Source: CAWDDA01 sp963813345 (GTDB lineage Bacteria > Acidobacteriota > Blastocatellia > RBC074). From it: a stretch of 64,000 nucleotides of DNA. The notes under the pieces are model-generated. The model saw only the letters and a program-made list of their open reading frames with translations. It did no database searches and was not told the origin of the DNA. Shown here piece after piece: positions 9,879-18,564 of this stretch (the first letter of the stretch is position 1; each line of letters begins with the position of its first letter). The stretch lies in contig CAWEYR010000033.1 in NCBI GenBank assembly GCA_963813345.1, positions 62,001-126,000 on the forward strand, written 5' to 3'. The position numbers and the translations under genes are program-made.

Positions 9879-10778
9879 TCAGCCTGGCGCTCCCTCAGGC
9901 AGCAGGTCTTTCAGCGCTCCTGCAAGCTCAGGGAATCGGAAGTGGTAGCCAGTTTCGAGAGCCACCTTGGGACTCACACGCTGACTAGAGATCAGAACTT
10001 CGGCCATCTCGCCGAAGATGAGTTTGAGCGCAAACTCGGGCGCTGGCAGAAAAGCAGGACGATCCAGGACGGAAGCGAGCTCACTCGTGAACTGAGCGTT
10101 GGTCACAATCCGCGGTGCAACAGCATTGACCGGTCCGCGAACCGAATCGTTCTCAATCGCGTGCATCACAATTCCGGCAACATCTGCAATGTGAATCCAC
10201 GGAAACCACTGAGTCCCGTCGCCAAGACGGCCTCCTAAGCCAAGACGAAAAGGTGGCAGCATCTTCGCAAGCGCGCCACCCTCAGTGCTCAGAACCACGC
10301 CGCTCCTCAGATGGACTACACGAACGCCAAATTCCTCCGCCCTTTTTGCCTCGCGTTCCCATTCAACGCAGACTTCAGGCAGAAACCCACGTCCGGGTTT
10401 CGACGCTTCGTCGAGCAGCTCATCACCGCGATTCCCGTAGTAGCCGACAGCCGACGCACATACGAGCAGAGCCGGTCGATTCGTCGCCGCCTCGATGCCT
10501 CGCACGAGGTTTCGGGTGCCGATGACTCGCGAGTCGCGTATCTTTTTCTTTACCTCTTCAGTCCACCGGCTTTCAGCGATGGGTTCGCCTGCGAGGTGGA
10601 TGATGACGTGCGGGCCTTCAACGGCTTGAACTGGCGCCGGTCCTTTTTCGGGTTGCCACTCAATCGCCCCGCCTGTCGGCTTTCGCGAGAGGGTAACGAC
10701 TTCGTGCCCCGCTCGCTTCAATTCACTTGTTACGGCCTTTCCGATCAGTCCCGACGCGCCCGACACAAGCACTTTCAT
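9879..10778 (-). CDS. TIGR01777 family NAD(P)-binding epimerase-like protein
   Basis: A 299-residue extended short-chain dehydrogenase. The Rossmann motif GASGLIGKAV lies at residues 7-16, followed by IIHLAGEPIAESRWT, the YYGNRGDELLDE region with the catalytic tyrosine, and WFPWIHIADVAGIV, all typical of the TIGR01777 (YfcH-like) family, whose physiological substrate is not known. The C-terminal part ELAGALKDLLPEG is a family signature. The last codons run into a copy of the GGGAGCGCC repeat (9870-9895), so the final four residues may be repeat-derived. The gene is intact. It is divergent from the PD40 gene at 10852 with a repeat-containing spacer between. Confidence 0.9.
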   Translation of the reverse strand: MKVLVSGASGLIGKAVTSELKRAGHEVVTLSRKPTGGAIEWQPEKGPAPVQAVEGPHVIIHLAGEPIAESRWTEEVKKKIRDSRVIGTRNLVRGIEAATNRPALLVCASAVGYYGNRGDELLDEASKPGRGFLPEVCVEWEREAKRAEEFGVRVVHLRSGVVLSTEGGALAKMLPPFRLGLGGRLGDGTQWFPWIHIADVAGIVMHAIENDSVRGPVNAVAPRIVTNAQFTSELASVLDRPAFLPAPEFALKLIFGEMAEVLISSQRVSPKVALETGYHFRFPELAGALKDLLPEGAPG

Positions 10779-10793
10779 GTTATCTTTATCTCA

Positions 10794-10831
10794 CGTACGT
10801 TGTACCGCCTTCAGGCGGAATCCTAAAATCG
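10794..10831. repeat. Repeat family A (TACGTTGTACC type), short copy
   Basis: The sequence ACGTACGTTGTACC followed by the small palindrome GCCTTCAGGCGG and GAATCC matches parts of the larger palindromes at 17420, 26351, 41436 and 46122. It lies between two divergent genes, in the promoter space of both. Confidence 0.65.
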
Positions 10832-10851
10832 ACGATATCTACAGGAGCTCA

Positions 10852-11880
10852 ATGCGATTCGCGATAATCTCTGTTGTCTTCATCCTTGTATTGTCAGCCG
10901 TTCGTCAAGCCCCGCAACCACCGCCGGCCGAAAAGCACCTTCAAAACATCAAACAGCTCACCTTCGAAGGCGAGAATGCTGAGGCATATTTTTCGAAAGA
11001 CGGGAGCAGGCTGATCTTCCAGCGCGCGCCGAAAGCTGATGGCTGCGATCAGATATATTCGATAAACGTCGACGGGTCTGATATGAAGTTGCTGTCGAAC
11101 GGCAAAGGAAAGACCACCTGCGCGTATTTCACGCCCGACGGAAAATCGATCGTTTACGCCACGACGTTCAAAGCAGCCGAAGCCTGCCCGGCTCGCCCCG
11201 ACATGTCGCGCGGCTATGTCTGGGCTCTTTATCCGGGGTTCGACATTGTAAAAGCGAAGCTGGACGGCAGCGGAATCACACCGCTCACGTCGACCCCCAG
11301 GTACGATGCGGAAGCGACGATCCGGCCTGATGGAACTATTGTCTTCACAAGCCTGCGTGACGGTGATCTTGATATCTACCGTATGGATGCCAATGGAGGT
11401 AATGTCCGAAGATTGACGACCGAGCTTGGTTACGACGGAGGACCTTTCTGGAGTTATGACGGAAAGCAGATCGTTTTCCGCGCACACCATCCAGAGACTG
11501 ATAAGGAAAAGTCAGACTACAGTTCGCTTCTCAAAGAGGACCTGATTCGTCCGAGCAAGCTCGATATCTGGGTAATGGATGAGAACGGAGGGAACAAACG
11601 GCGCGTGACAAACAATGGCAAGGCGAACTTCGCTCCGTTCTTCTTTCCGTCCGGCAAGCAGATAATTTTCGCGTCGAACATGGATGATCCGCGAGGCCGC
11701 AATTTCGATCTCTACAGGATCAATGTCGATGGAACGGGTCTCGAAAGAATCACGTTCAATGAAACTTTTGACGGCTTTCCGATGTTCTCTCCGAATGGAA
11801 AGAAGCTCGTGTTCGCGTCAAATCGTGGCGTCGCAAAGAGCGGCGAAACGAACGTATTCATTGCGGACTGGGTTGAGTAG
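10852..11880 (+). CDS. PD40/TolB-like beta-propeller protein, exported
   Basis: A 342-residue protein with a signal peptide (MRFAIISVVFILVLSAVRQA) and a series of WD40-like PD40 blades. Blade motifs are clear: AYFSKDGSRLIFQR, YFTPDGKSIVYAT, IRPDGTIVFTS, WSYDGKQIVFRA, FFPSGKQIIFAS and FSPNGKKLVFAS, alternating with DIYRMDANGGNVRRLT-type segments. The start at 10852 is chosen for the CAGGAG ribosome site; an upstream in-frame ATG at 10777 overlaps a repeat. The fold usually serves periplasmic protein-protein contact, as in TolB. No enzyme domain is attached. A TPR protein follows 37 bp downstream and may share its transcript. Confidence 0.88.
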   Translation: MRFAIISVVFILVLSAVRQAPQPPPAEKHLQNIKQLTFEGENAEAYFSKDGSRLIFQRAPKADGCDQIYSINVDGSDMKLLSNGKGKTTCAYFTPDGKSIVYATTFKAAEACPARPDMSRGYVWALYPGFDIVKAKLDGSGITPLTSTPRYDAEATIRPDGTIVFTSLRDGDLDIYRMDANGGNVRRLTTELGYDGGPFWSYDGKQIVFRAHHPETDKEKSDYSSLLKEDLIRPSKLDIWVMDENGGNKRRVTNNGKANFAPFFFPSGKQIIFASNMDDPRGRNFDLYRINVDGTGLERITFNETFDGFPMFSPNGKKLVFASNRGVAKSGETNVFIADWVE

Positions 11881-11917
11881 ATTGTGACTAAATTATGAGA
11901 TAGGACTTTAAGACCGA

Positions 11918-12934
11918 ATGAGGGTTAGACGCTTTTTTCTTCTGTTAATCATACTTTCGACTGCTCTGATTGCATCCGCGCAGGGTCAGTCTCAATCTCC
12001 AGCGAATTCGATTACAGGACTTGTAGTTGACAGTTCAAGGTCCCCAATCGCACAGCTCAGAGTTGAGCTCCTGAATGATGTCTATTCAATGCTCACTTCG
12101 GCGAGAACCGATCAGGTTGGTCGCTTCCGCTTTACGGGGCTGTCGCAGGGGACGTTTCACGTTCGCGTCATTACATCAGGTACGAGTTACATCGAGCAGA
12201 ACGTTCGTGTTGAGCTTGTGTATTCGCGTGGGACACGCGGAGCGCATCACGAGATGATCGAGATAGTCATGCGCACTCGAGTTGATGACGCTTCACGCGA
12301 AACTTCAACGAATACGGGCACCACCTTTGTTCAAGAGGTTCCAGAGCGGGCGAAGAAAGCCTACGAGCGCGGCGTCAGCCTTCTGGATGCAAAGAACTCA
12401 GATGGTGGAATTGCAGCATTGGTAGAAGCGATCGAGATCTTTCCGGATTACTATCTGGCGCTTGAGCGCATAGGTGCTGAGTTCGTTCAGCGGAAGGACT
12501 TTGATCGTGCAAGTATCGCGCTCAACCGCGCTGTTGCAATCAATCCCAGCGGACATCTAAGTCTTTACGCGCTTGGTGTCACGCAATACAACCAAAAGCA
12601 GTATACCGAGGCCGCCGAGCAATTGCGTCGAAGCTATCTGCTGGCCCCTGGCTCAACGAATGCTCCGTTTGTGCAGTTCTATCTTGGACTCTCACTTTTG
12701 AAACTGGATCGTCCTGCTGACGCCGAGGCACAGTTTCGACGGGCTTATGAGCTTGGTGGTAAACGCATCCCTCCCGATGTCCACCTTCACCTCGCGCAAA
12801 TCTACAGTAATGACAAGCGGTATCGTGAAGCAGCCGATGAGCTCGAGCTTTTTCTGAAAGAAGCTCCCACGGCGCGCGATGCCGAATCGATCAAAAACGT
12901 AATCAAACAACTCCGCGCCAAGGCTGGAACGTAG
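11918..12934 (+). CDS. Exported CarboxypepD_reg-TPR protein (paralogue 1)
   Basis: A 338-residue protein: signal peptide (RFFLLLIILSTALIASAQ), an N-terminal carboxypeptidase-regulatory-like beta-sandwich (ITGLVVDSSRSPIAQLRVEL ... GRFRFTGLSQGTFHVRV, residues about 32-90), a linker with TFVQEVPERAKKAYERG, then TPR units from about residue 155 to 325 (for example FDRASIALNRAVAINPS). The same order and the same QEVP linker occur in the protein at 47639-48727, so the two are paralogues. Each sits beside a TonB receptor that also starts with a carboxypeptidase-regulatory domain. A role in outer-membrane assembly or uptake is inferred from that context only. Confidence 0.82.
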   Translation: MRVRRFFLLLIILSTALIASAQGQSQSPANSITGLVVDSSRSPIAQLRVELLNDVYSMLTSARTDQVGRFRFTGLSQGTFHVRVITSGTSYIEQNVRVELVYSRGTRGAHHEMIEIVMRTRVDDASRETSTNTGTTFVQEVPERAKKAYERGVSLLDAKNSDGGIAALVEAIEIFPDYYLALERIGAEFVQRKDFDRASIALNRAVAINPSGHLSLYALGVTQYNQKQYTEAAEQLRRSYLLAPGSTNAPFVQFYLGLSLLKLDRPADAEAQFRRAYELGGKRIPPDVHLHLAQIYSNDKRYREAADELELFLKEAPTARDAESIKNVIKQLRAKAGT

Positions 12935-13071
12935 CCTGGGAGCGCCAGGCGATGAAGTCCAGCGCAGAGCGGCGCAGAGCGAAGACGAAGCGATGCAGAG
13001 TCACTGCCAGTACTCAGCGACTCTGCGTCTTCTCTCGTGCCCTCTGGAGACTTTCGGCGCTCCCATGCAAC
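12935..13071. repeat. Repeat family B copy and degenerate inverted repeat
   Basis: CCTGGGAGCGCCAGGC directly after the TPR stop codon, then GCAGAGC-rich sequence that pairs imperfectly with the CTCTGCGTC-rich sequence at 13018-13050 and a closing GGCGCTCCCATG. It is a degenerate copy of the GGGAGCGCC family also found at 24711 and 52277. Confidence 0.55.
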
Positions 13072-13103
13072 AAAAAGCGGTAGCGAGATATTCTCGCTAC
13101 CGC
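13072..13103 (-). terminator. Rho-independent terminator of TonB receptor 1
   Basis: Read on the minus strand, a perfect 12-bp stem (GCGGTAGCGAGA with its complement) and a 3-base loop are followed by TTTTTG. It lies about 30 bases after the stop codon of the receptor gene, the place and form expected for an intrinsic terminator. Confidence 0.88.
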
Positions 13104-13131
13104 ATCAGGTGAACCAGAAACTAAACTGGTC

Positions 13132-16100
13132 TTAGAACTGGAAGCGAACTCCCCAGCGAATCCCTCGGGCACCCTGATAGGAATTGTCCAGTCCAATGGC
13201 GTTGTTCCGGCGCTCGGGAGCCGCCGCACTGTTGAAGAACGCATTTACCTCATTCTGGATTCCCACGCTGAGGAGGCGATTGATCGCCTGCGTTTCATTC
13301 ATCACCGTGCCATCCGGATTACGCAGGTTCAGGCTGGAGGCCGATGCCGACGTGTTGATCCCGGAACCGTTGTAAGCGTTCACGACACCAAGCACGTTTG
13401 CCTGATTGAACAGGTTGAGCACGTTGAAAGTGAAGACCATCGCGAAACGCTCGCTATCTCCGAACTTGTAGCGATGCGAGATCTGGAAGTCGGTCTGGCT
13501 GAATGCTCCAGTCCGTCCAAGATCTCCACGACCATTAAGAATCGTCGTCACGCTGTAGAAGTTGAAGACCGACGTCAAAGGCGTTCCCGACTGAGCAGTG
13601 GTGAAGAAACCAAGCTCCGTCTGGTTGCCCTTGTTGCCGAACCAGTCAAAGAAGTATGAACCATACGCGTTGAAGACGTGCGGACGGTCGGTCGCAAGAC
13701 GGCCGTTGTCCGGTTGTCCCGCAGCGTTGAAGCCTACAAACGGCAGATCGAAGAAGCGGTTGACACCAGGTGAGGTGCGCCCGTTCTCATCCGAGCTCGC
13801 GAGACCCGAATAGTTGCCATAGAGGCGGCTGTAGGTGTAGTTGACGTTGAACGCATAGTTGGACGAAAGCCGGCGATCGAGACGAACCTCGAAGGCGTCG
13901 TAACGACGCTGAGGCTCAGCCACTTTCGAGTAACCAAACTGCTTCGCCAGCTCAGCGTGGAGCCCGCGACCGGGGTTACCGATGATGTAGGCTTCACTGC
14001 CCTCTGCGGTCGGGAAGCCAGCATCCTCGACTGCGCTGTCAACATTCTTGTAGGTGTAACGTGCGCTGAGCAGATAGTGCCTGAACAGCTCACGCTCGAA
14101 GCCGACCGTAAACTCGGTCTGCCGGTACGGATTCAGGTCCGGATCGACAAGGCCCGTGTAGATGTCGGCGTTCGGATCATTCGACGCAATGCGGAAATCG
14201 AACTGGCATTTCGTCAAACCACTGTTGCTCGGTGTCGGGCACTGCCCGCCTTTCACATCCTGGTAGTTTCCAAGAATGCGAGAGAAGGTGTAGTAGCTGT
14301 ACTGCGGATTCGCAGGAAGAATCTCGAAGTAGTCGCGGCGGTAGAAGTCACCACCAAACGAACCCCTGGGCAGCTCGAACTTCAGGCGATCATAATAGTG
14401 ACCGTAGCTCGCAAAAAGCTTGGTCTTGCCATCGCCTGTCAGGTCGTATGCTGCTCCAAGCCGCGGAGCAATCTTGTCGCCCCATCCGAAGTGGATTGGC
14501 GGTGCGAATCCGTTGAATGAAGGCAGGTCCTCTTTCTCAAAGCGAACGCCAACATTGAGCGAGAGCCTGGCCGTCGGCTGCCAGCGGTCCTGAGCATAGA
14601 TCGACTGAAGCTCGTTGCTTGCTTGTCCGACTGTCCCAAAACGCTGCATGTAGCCTGCGCCAATCGCTCCCGGCGTATTGGGAAGGTTGGCACCGGAAAC
14701 TCCACTCAGCGTATTGCCATAGCTGAGAACGACGATTCCCGTGTTGGTGTACCCGTTTTTGACGTCGTTCGCAACAGTGGCGTATTGATAACCGCCCTTG
14801 AGCTCATGACGGCCCGTAAAGCTGGTCAGATAGCTGAAGTCAGCTTCATAGTTCTCGCGGGTCGACACATCGTAGGCGATCTGCGAATTGTTCGTGATGT
14901 TCTGGAAACCAAGCTGGCATTGCGAACCCATAGCGCGCCCGTCCACGCCAGTGCACTGAAAACGTGTCTCGTTCGGAATGTAATACGAGTTCAGCTTCTC
15001 GTTGAGAAACCCTCGAGAGAAACGGAAGCTCGAGACAATCGAGCTCGTAGGAGTCCAGACCGCAGACGCCGTTGTGTTGTTTGCGTTCTGGCGACCGCCC
15101 TGAGCATTGGTCAAATTTGGGCCAACCAGGTTGCCGATGCTCCCTCCAAAGTTAGCCTGTGGCGGTGCGCCGCCAATTGAAATCTGACCTGAAGGCAGAA
15201 TGCCGGTCTGCACAATCGGATTCCAGGTGTACGTTGCGGCAAGCCGCAGCGTATCTGTCGGAGCTGCATCAAGCCGGAAGAACGCATACTCGTTTCGTAC
15301 GCGCGTTTTGTAATCAGCCTGCGCTGTCTGAGTTCGTGTGCGCGGGTCTGATCCGAAATACTGCGTCGTGCGGTTGGTGGTTAAGAGCTGAGGAGCATAG
15401 CTTCCCAGGAACCAGATGCGGTCCTTGACTACAGGTCCGCCAAGAGTGAATGAGGGATAATAGTACGTATAATCGTCACGCTTCGGGCGAAGGTACTCGT
15501 TGATCTGAACAAAGTTCGCGCCCGTCGCTGGCTGAGCAGGATTGATGCCGCCTCGAAACGAATTAAGAATCGCTCGCGGTCCGGCGGTAAGGCCCGAGGG
15601 CTCAAACTCGACGCCCACATCTCCGTGCCACTGGTTGTTGCCACCCTTGGTAACGACGTTGACTACGCCGCCGGTCGCGCCGCCGAACTCAGCTTCAAAA
15701 CCGCTGGTCTTGACCTGAACTTCCTGCACAAACGTGAATGGCAGGTTGTTGTTGGTGTTAAGCACGCCGGTTCGGAAGTTGGAAACCTCCTGGCCGTCGA
15801 TGATGAAGGTATTCTCTGATCCGCTCGCACCGTCGACTTGATAACCACCGCTCAACGCTTCCTGGCGTGTCGCCGGAGAAAGCTTGAGCAGGCTTGCGAA
15901 GTTGGTGCCCTTCGGAAGACTGTCGATCTGCTTCGACGTGATGTTGGTTTGAACCTTGGTGTCGGCCGGATCGAGTCGGGCCGCGTCGGATGCGTTAATG
16001 TCGACCACCGCGGCAACCGATCCTGCCTGGACAGTGATGTCAAGCGCGGTAGCCTTTCCGAGTGCCACAATCACGCCTTCAACCTTGGCTCCGCCAAAAC

Positions 16101-16362
16101 CCGCAGTCGCCGCTGTGCTGACGACAAATGTCCCGGGTGGAACCTGAAGAACGCGGTAGAACCCTTTCTCGTCTGCCGTGACATTACGATTATAGGAACT
16201 AGTCACGCCCGTGATGGTCACAGTGACACCGGGAACGACTCCGCCTTGGGCGTCTCTGACGACACCTTCGATGGATCCCGTAGTCTCCTGGCCAAACGCC
16301 ATCGTGGTCATTGACAGCACGAATGCTGCAAATAGCCCGATAGCGAGCTTCTTGAAACTCAT
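13132..16362 (-). CDS. Oar-like TonB-dependent receptor (1076 aa)
   Basis: A very large outer-membrane protein. Signal peptide MSFKKLAIGLFAAFVLSMTT, then a carboxypeptidase-regulatory domain (GSIEGVVRDAQGGVVPGVTV, residues about 30-110), a plug domain with LPKGTNFASLLKLSP and VDGASGSENTFIIDGQE, and a long beta-barrel ending in the aromatic residue typical of outer-membrane barrels (GVRFQF). The ribosome site AAGGAG is seven bases before the ATG. Such Oar-like receptors are abundant in Acidobacteriota and are thought to import large ligands or act in adhesion; the ligand here is unknown. The gene is intact over 3.2 kb. It ends in an intrinsic terminator and converges on the TPR gene at 11918. 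Confidence 0.94.
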   Translation of the reverse strand: MSFKKLAIGLFAAFVLSMTTMAFGQETTGSIEGVVRDAQGGVVPGVTVTITGVTSSYNRNVTADEKGFYRVLQVPPGTFVVSTAATAGFGGAKVEGVIVALGKATALDITVQAGSVAAVVDINASDAARLDPADTKVQTNITSKQIDSLPKGTNFASLLKLSPATRQEALSGGYQVDGASGSENTFIIDGQEVSNFRTGVLNTNNNLPFTFVQEVQVKTSGFEAEFGGATGGVVNVVTKGGNNQWHGDVGVEFEPSGLTAGPRAILNSFRGGINPAQPATGANFVQINEYLRPKRDDYTYYYPSFTLGGPVVKDRIWFLGSYAPQLLTTNRTTQYFGSDPRTRTQTAQADYKTRVRNEYAFFRLDAAPTDTLRLAATYTWNPIVQTGILPSGQISIGGAPPQANFGGSIGNLVGPNLTNAQGGRQNANNTTASAVWTPTSSIVSSFRFSRGFLNEKLNSYYIPNETRFQCTGVDGRAMGSQCQLGFQNITNNSQIAYDVSTRENYEADFSYLTSFTGRHELKGGYQYATVANDVKNGYTNTGIVVLSYGNTLSGVSGANLPNTPGAIGAGYMQRFGTVGQASNELQSIYAQDRWQPTARLSLNVGVRFEKEDLPSFNGFAPPIHFGWGDKIAPRLGAAYDLTGDGKTKLFASYGHYYDRLKFELPRGSFGGDFYRRDYFEILPANPQYSYYTFSRILGNYQDVKGGQCPTPSNSGLTKCQFDFRIASNDPNADIYTGLVDPDLNPYRQTEFTVGFERELFRHYLLSARYTYKNVDSAVEDAGFPTAEGSEAYIIGNPGRGLHAELAKQFGYSKVAEPQRRYDAFEVRLDRRLSSNYAFNVNYTYSRLYGNYSGLASSDENGRTSPGVNRFFDLPFVGFNAAGQPDNGRLATDRPHVFNAYGSYFFDWFGNKGNQTELGFFTTAQSGTPLTSVFNFYSVTTILNGRGDLGRTGAFSQTDFQISHRYKFGDSERFAMVFTFNVLNLFNQANVLGVVNAYNGSGINTSASASSLNLRNPDGTVMNETQAINRLLSVGIQNEVNAFFNSAAAPERRNNAIGLDNSYQGARGIRWGVRFQF

Positions 16363-16673
16363 TCTCGTTACTCCTTTAGATTTCAGATTTGCTAGAGACT
16401 TTCAGCGCCTGATCAGCTCTAGGTGGGGATTAACGCCTATCGAGATGAAGGAATGCTTTCTGACTCTACCCTGATTATGGAAGGACTCCAAAATCAGACC
16501 AGATTAACGCAAGAACCATTCCAAGGGAGGAAATGCGGGTGAAAAGAAGGCGTAATACTTGCAATAATTTATTGTCGCTATGACAAATGAGTCAGCGCGG
16601 GGTTAATGCGAAATTCTGGATATGCCTCCAAAATTTCGTAAAGGCTTACAAGAAGTGAGAGAAAACTAAAGGT
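16363..16673. other. Intergenic region upstream of TonB receptor 1
   Basis: About 310 bases between two minus-strand genes. It must hold the receptor promoter. I see an AT-rich part (16555-16600, TTATTGTCGCTATGACAAATGAG) but no promoter pair or operator that I can defend, and no open frame with support. Confidence 0.4.
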
Positions 16674-17357
16674 TTACCCCAATATCAGCGCCGAACCTCT
16701 TCTCTTCTCGAGCTTTCTCTCGCGGGCCGTTATGGGACGGGACGAGCGAGGTGGTTCTGCTGAATCGCATCCAGGCTCTACCTCTTCTTGCCGATCGATC
16801 ATCGCCCGTTCGTGCTCCTCGTCAAATCGCCCTTCTTCAGTCAACTTTTCAGCGAGAACTTTGTAGACGTCCAGGACGACACGCGCATCGAGAGCTGCAT
16901 AGTCTAGTTGAGCTCGATCCAGTGGCCGACGGAACCAGTCGCTTCGCTGCAGGCTTTTGTCGAGCGTGATCCCGAGGAGATGCTTCGCAACGACTGCCAG
17001 GCTGAACCGTTCTGTGTTGAGCGCGCGCCGCGATAACCTCAGAGTGTCAAGAAGGCCCCGTGGTGAGAATCCCTCGGTTCCCAAAGAGTAGTGATCAAAC
17101 TTCGCATTATGTGCGACCTTTACGATTGACGAGTCTTCAATCAGCCGTCGCGCTTCGCTGATTCCCGCAGCAAACGCATCGATCACGAGCAGTTCCCCGC
17201 TTGACGAAGCAATCTGGAGCAGGCTCAGCCGGCAGCCCCCACTTTCAGGATCGCGATATGTCTCTGTGTCAAGTCCGATGACTTTCTGATTGAGAAACGG
17301 CTTTAGCGCGTCTTTCGTGTCTTCGGGATCGATCAGATAACGATAGCTGAGAGTCAT
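16674..17357 (-). CDS. RNase D-like 3'-5' exonuclease
   Basis: A 227-residue DEDDy-family exonuclease. Motif I is IGLDTET with Asp30 and Glu32; motif II is HNAKFDHYSL; motif III is LDYAALDARVVLDVY with the Tyr-x3-Asp pattern. It has the catalytic domain only: the HRDC domains of full-length RNase D are replaced by a short charged tail (RPITARERKLEKRR), so it is shorter than E. coli Rnd (375 aa). The family trims 3' ends of stable RNAs. No operon partner is visible; a strong palindrome lies upstream. Confidence 0.85.
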   Translation of the reverse strand: MTLSYRYLIDPEDTKDALKPFLNQKVIGLDTETYRDPESGGCRLSLLQIASSSGELLVIDAFAAGISEARRLIEDSSIVKVAHNAKFDHYSLGTEGFSPRGLLDTLRLSRRALNTERFSLAVVAKHLLGITLDKSLQRSDWFRRPLDRAQLDYAALDARVVLDVYKVLAEKLTEEGRFDEEHERAMIDRQEEVEPGCDSAEPPRSSRPITARERKLEKRRGSALILG

Positions 17358-17419
17358 TTCAAATCAGTCTTCAGTTGATACCTGAAAACAGACTGATGTG
17401 TCAACGTACAAAATGCGCT

Positions 17420-17510
17420 AAGGTACGTTGTACCGGCGTTTAGCCGGAAGCGTCACATTCGAACTATTCGAATGTCACGCTTCCGGCTAAACGCCGGTAC
17501 AACGTACCTT
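17420..17510. repeat. Repeat family A, near-perfect 43-bp palindrome
   Basis: Two 43-base arms (17420-17462 and 17468-17510) pair with a single mismatch around a 5-base centre. Each arm starts AAGGTACGTTGTACCGGCG and contains TTTAGCCGGAAGCG. It lies between the exonuclease and the zincin gene, which diverge. Related shorter copies are at 10794, 26351, 41436 and 46122. Confidence 0.92.
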
Positions 17511-17723
17511 CAAATCTTTTGCGCTAATCCTCCAAGAGTTTGGATGAATGATTATTCATACAAAACGAAACAAGTTGCACAATGTACACCTCGCGTCCGC
17601 AGCCTGAATAAACCTCGAAATGGTCAGCATTAACCGGACTAAGAAGGTCTCATAAGGAACACCCGAACGGCTCACAAAGTAATCCTTGTTGAACTCGCAA
17701 TATTCCGCTGGAGGCAACAAGGT
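17511..17723. other. Leader region of the zincin-like gene
   Basis: No gene is supported. It holds a small AT-rich palindrome ATGAAT-GATT-ATTCAT (17544-17559) that could be an operator and the GGAGG ribosome site (about 17710) of the next gene. Confidence 0.4.
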
Positions 17724-18560
17724 ATGAAGGAATCTCTGTGCCGCCGATTAAAAGCTCCCTTCGTGTTCATCTTCGTAGTTGCGATTCCCTGCATGGTGGA
17801 AGCAACTTCGGACCCGCTACGCTATCAGAGTGGAATCCGCAACAGCCCAGGCGAGCGCCGGCTCAATCCTAATCAACTCGAGGCGATCCTCGCGAGTCTG
17901 CGCGAGAAGACTGGATTACCAGGTCTCGAATTCGGTGAAGATGGATTCATGAGGCTGGGCAACGAGACAGTGCTCAGCTCAGGCTCAAAATCGGCTCGCG
18001 ACCTTCTACTTGCTGCGCTCAACGGTGATCTTGCCTTCGATCTCGAGAATCACAGCCGTTCGGTTGAAGTTGCTTTCGCTCGATGCGGATCGCCTATCAG
18101 CTTTCAAAGCCGGATGACGGGTTCGCAGATTGAGATGGTGCCGCTTGAGCTCGACTTTTCAGACTTCGACAAGCTTCGTGGCGACAAACGGGTGAGAAAG
18201 TCGTTTGATTTCGGAATGGTAATACTCCACGAGCTCGCTCATGGCGCACTTCGTCTCAGTGACGCCCGCACGCGAGACGATGGGCCCGGCGACTGCGAGA
18301 CCTATATCAATAAGATCCGTCGCGACCTCGGACTACCAGAGCGGCAAGACTATTTTGCTCGCGTGATCGAACGTTCGATGGGTTCAACAAGTGGTGCGAC
18401 GACAAGAACTGCAGAGCTCGTATTTCTCAAATCCACGACCGTCGAAGGGCGAGAGAAGAAGGAGTTCTTCATTCTAAGCTGGGAAGCAGACATGGTTGGA
18501 CAGATCAGGAGTCAAGCAGGAATCCAAAGAGCGAAATCCGGAACCCTGGCGATGCAGTGA
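17724..18560 (+). CDS. Exported zincin-like hypothetical protein (HELAHG motif)
   Basis: A 278-residue protein with a signal peptide (FVFIFVVAIPCMVEA) and a clear HExxH zinc motif, ILHELAHGALRLSD, at about residues 172-185. Further acidic residues that could be a third zinc ligand follow (GDCETYINKIRRDLGLP). I do not recognise a named family. The motif and the export signal suggest a secreted or periplasmic metalloprotease, but similar motifs also occur in inactive relatives. Start codon supported by GGAGG 9 bases upstream. The downstream end is followed at once by a G-rich repeat of family C. Confidence 0.65.
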   Translation: MKESLCRRLKAPFVFIFVVAIPCMVEATSDPLRYQSGIRNSPGERRLNPNQLEAILASLREKTGLPGLEFGEDGFMRLGNETVLSSGSKSARDLLLAALNGDLAFDLENHSRSVEVAFARCGSPISFQSRMTGSQIEMVPLELDFSDFDKLRGDKRVRKSFDFGMVILHELAHGALRLSDARTRDDGPGDCETYINKIRRDLGLPERQDYFARVIERSMGSTSGATTRTAELVFLKSTTVEGREKKEFFILSWEADMVGQIRSQAGIQRAKSGTLAMQ

Positions 18561-18564
18561 AGGA

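Noticed and set aside
13184..15819. Several plus-strand open frames opposite the TonB receptor, up to 187 residues
   Set aside because: They are the mirror of an intact, strongly recognised receptor gene, have no ribosome sites or family features, and follow its codon pattern.
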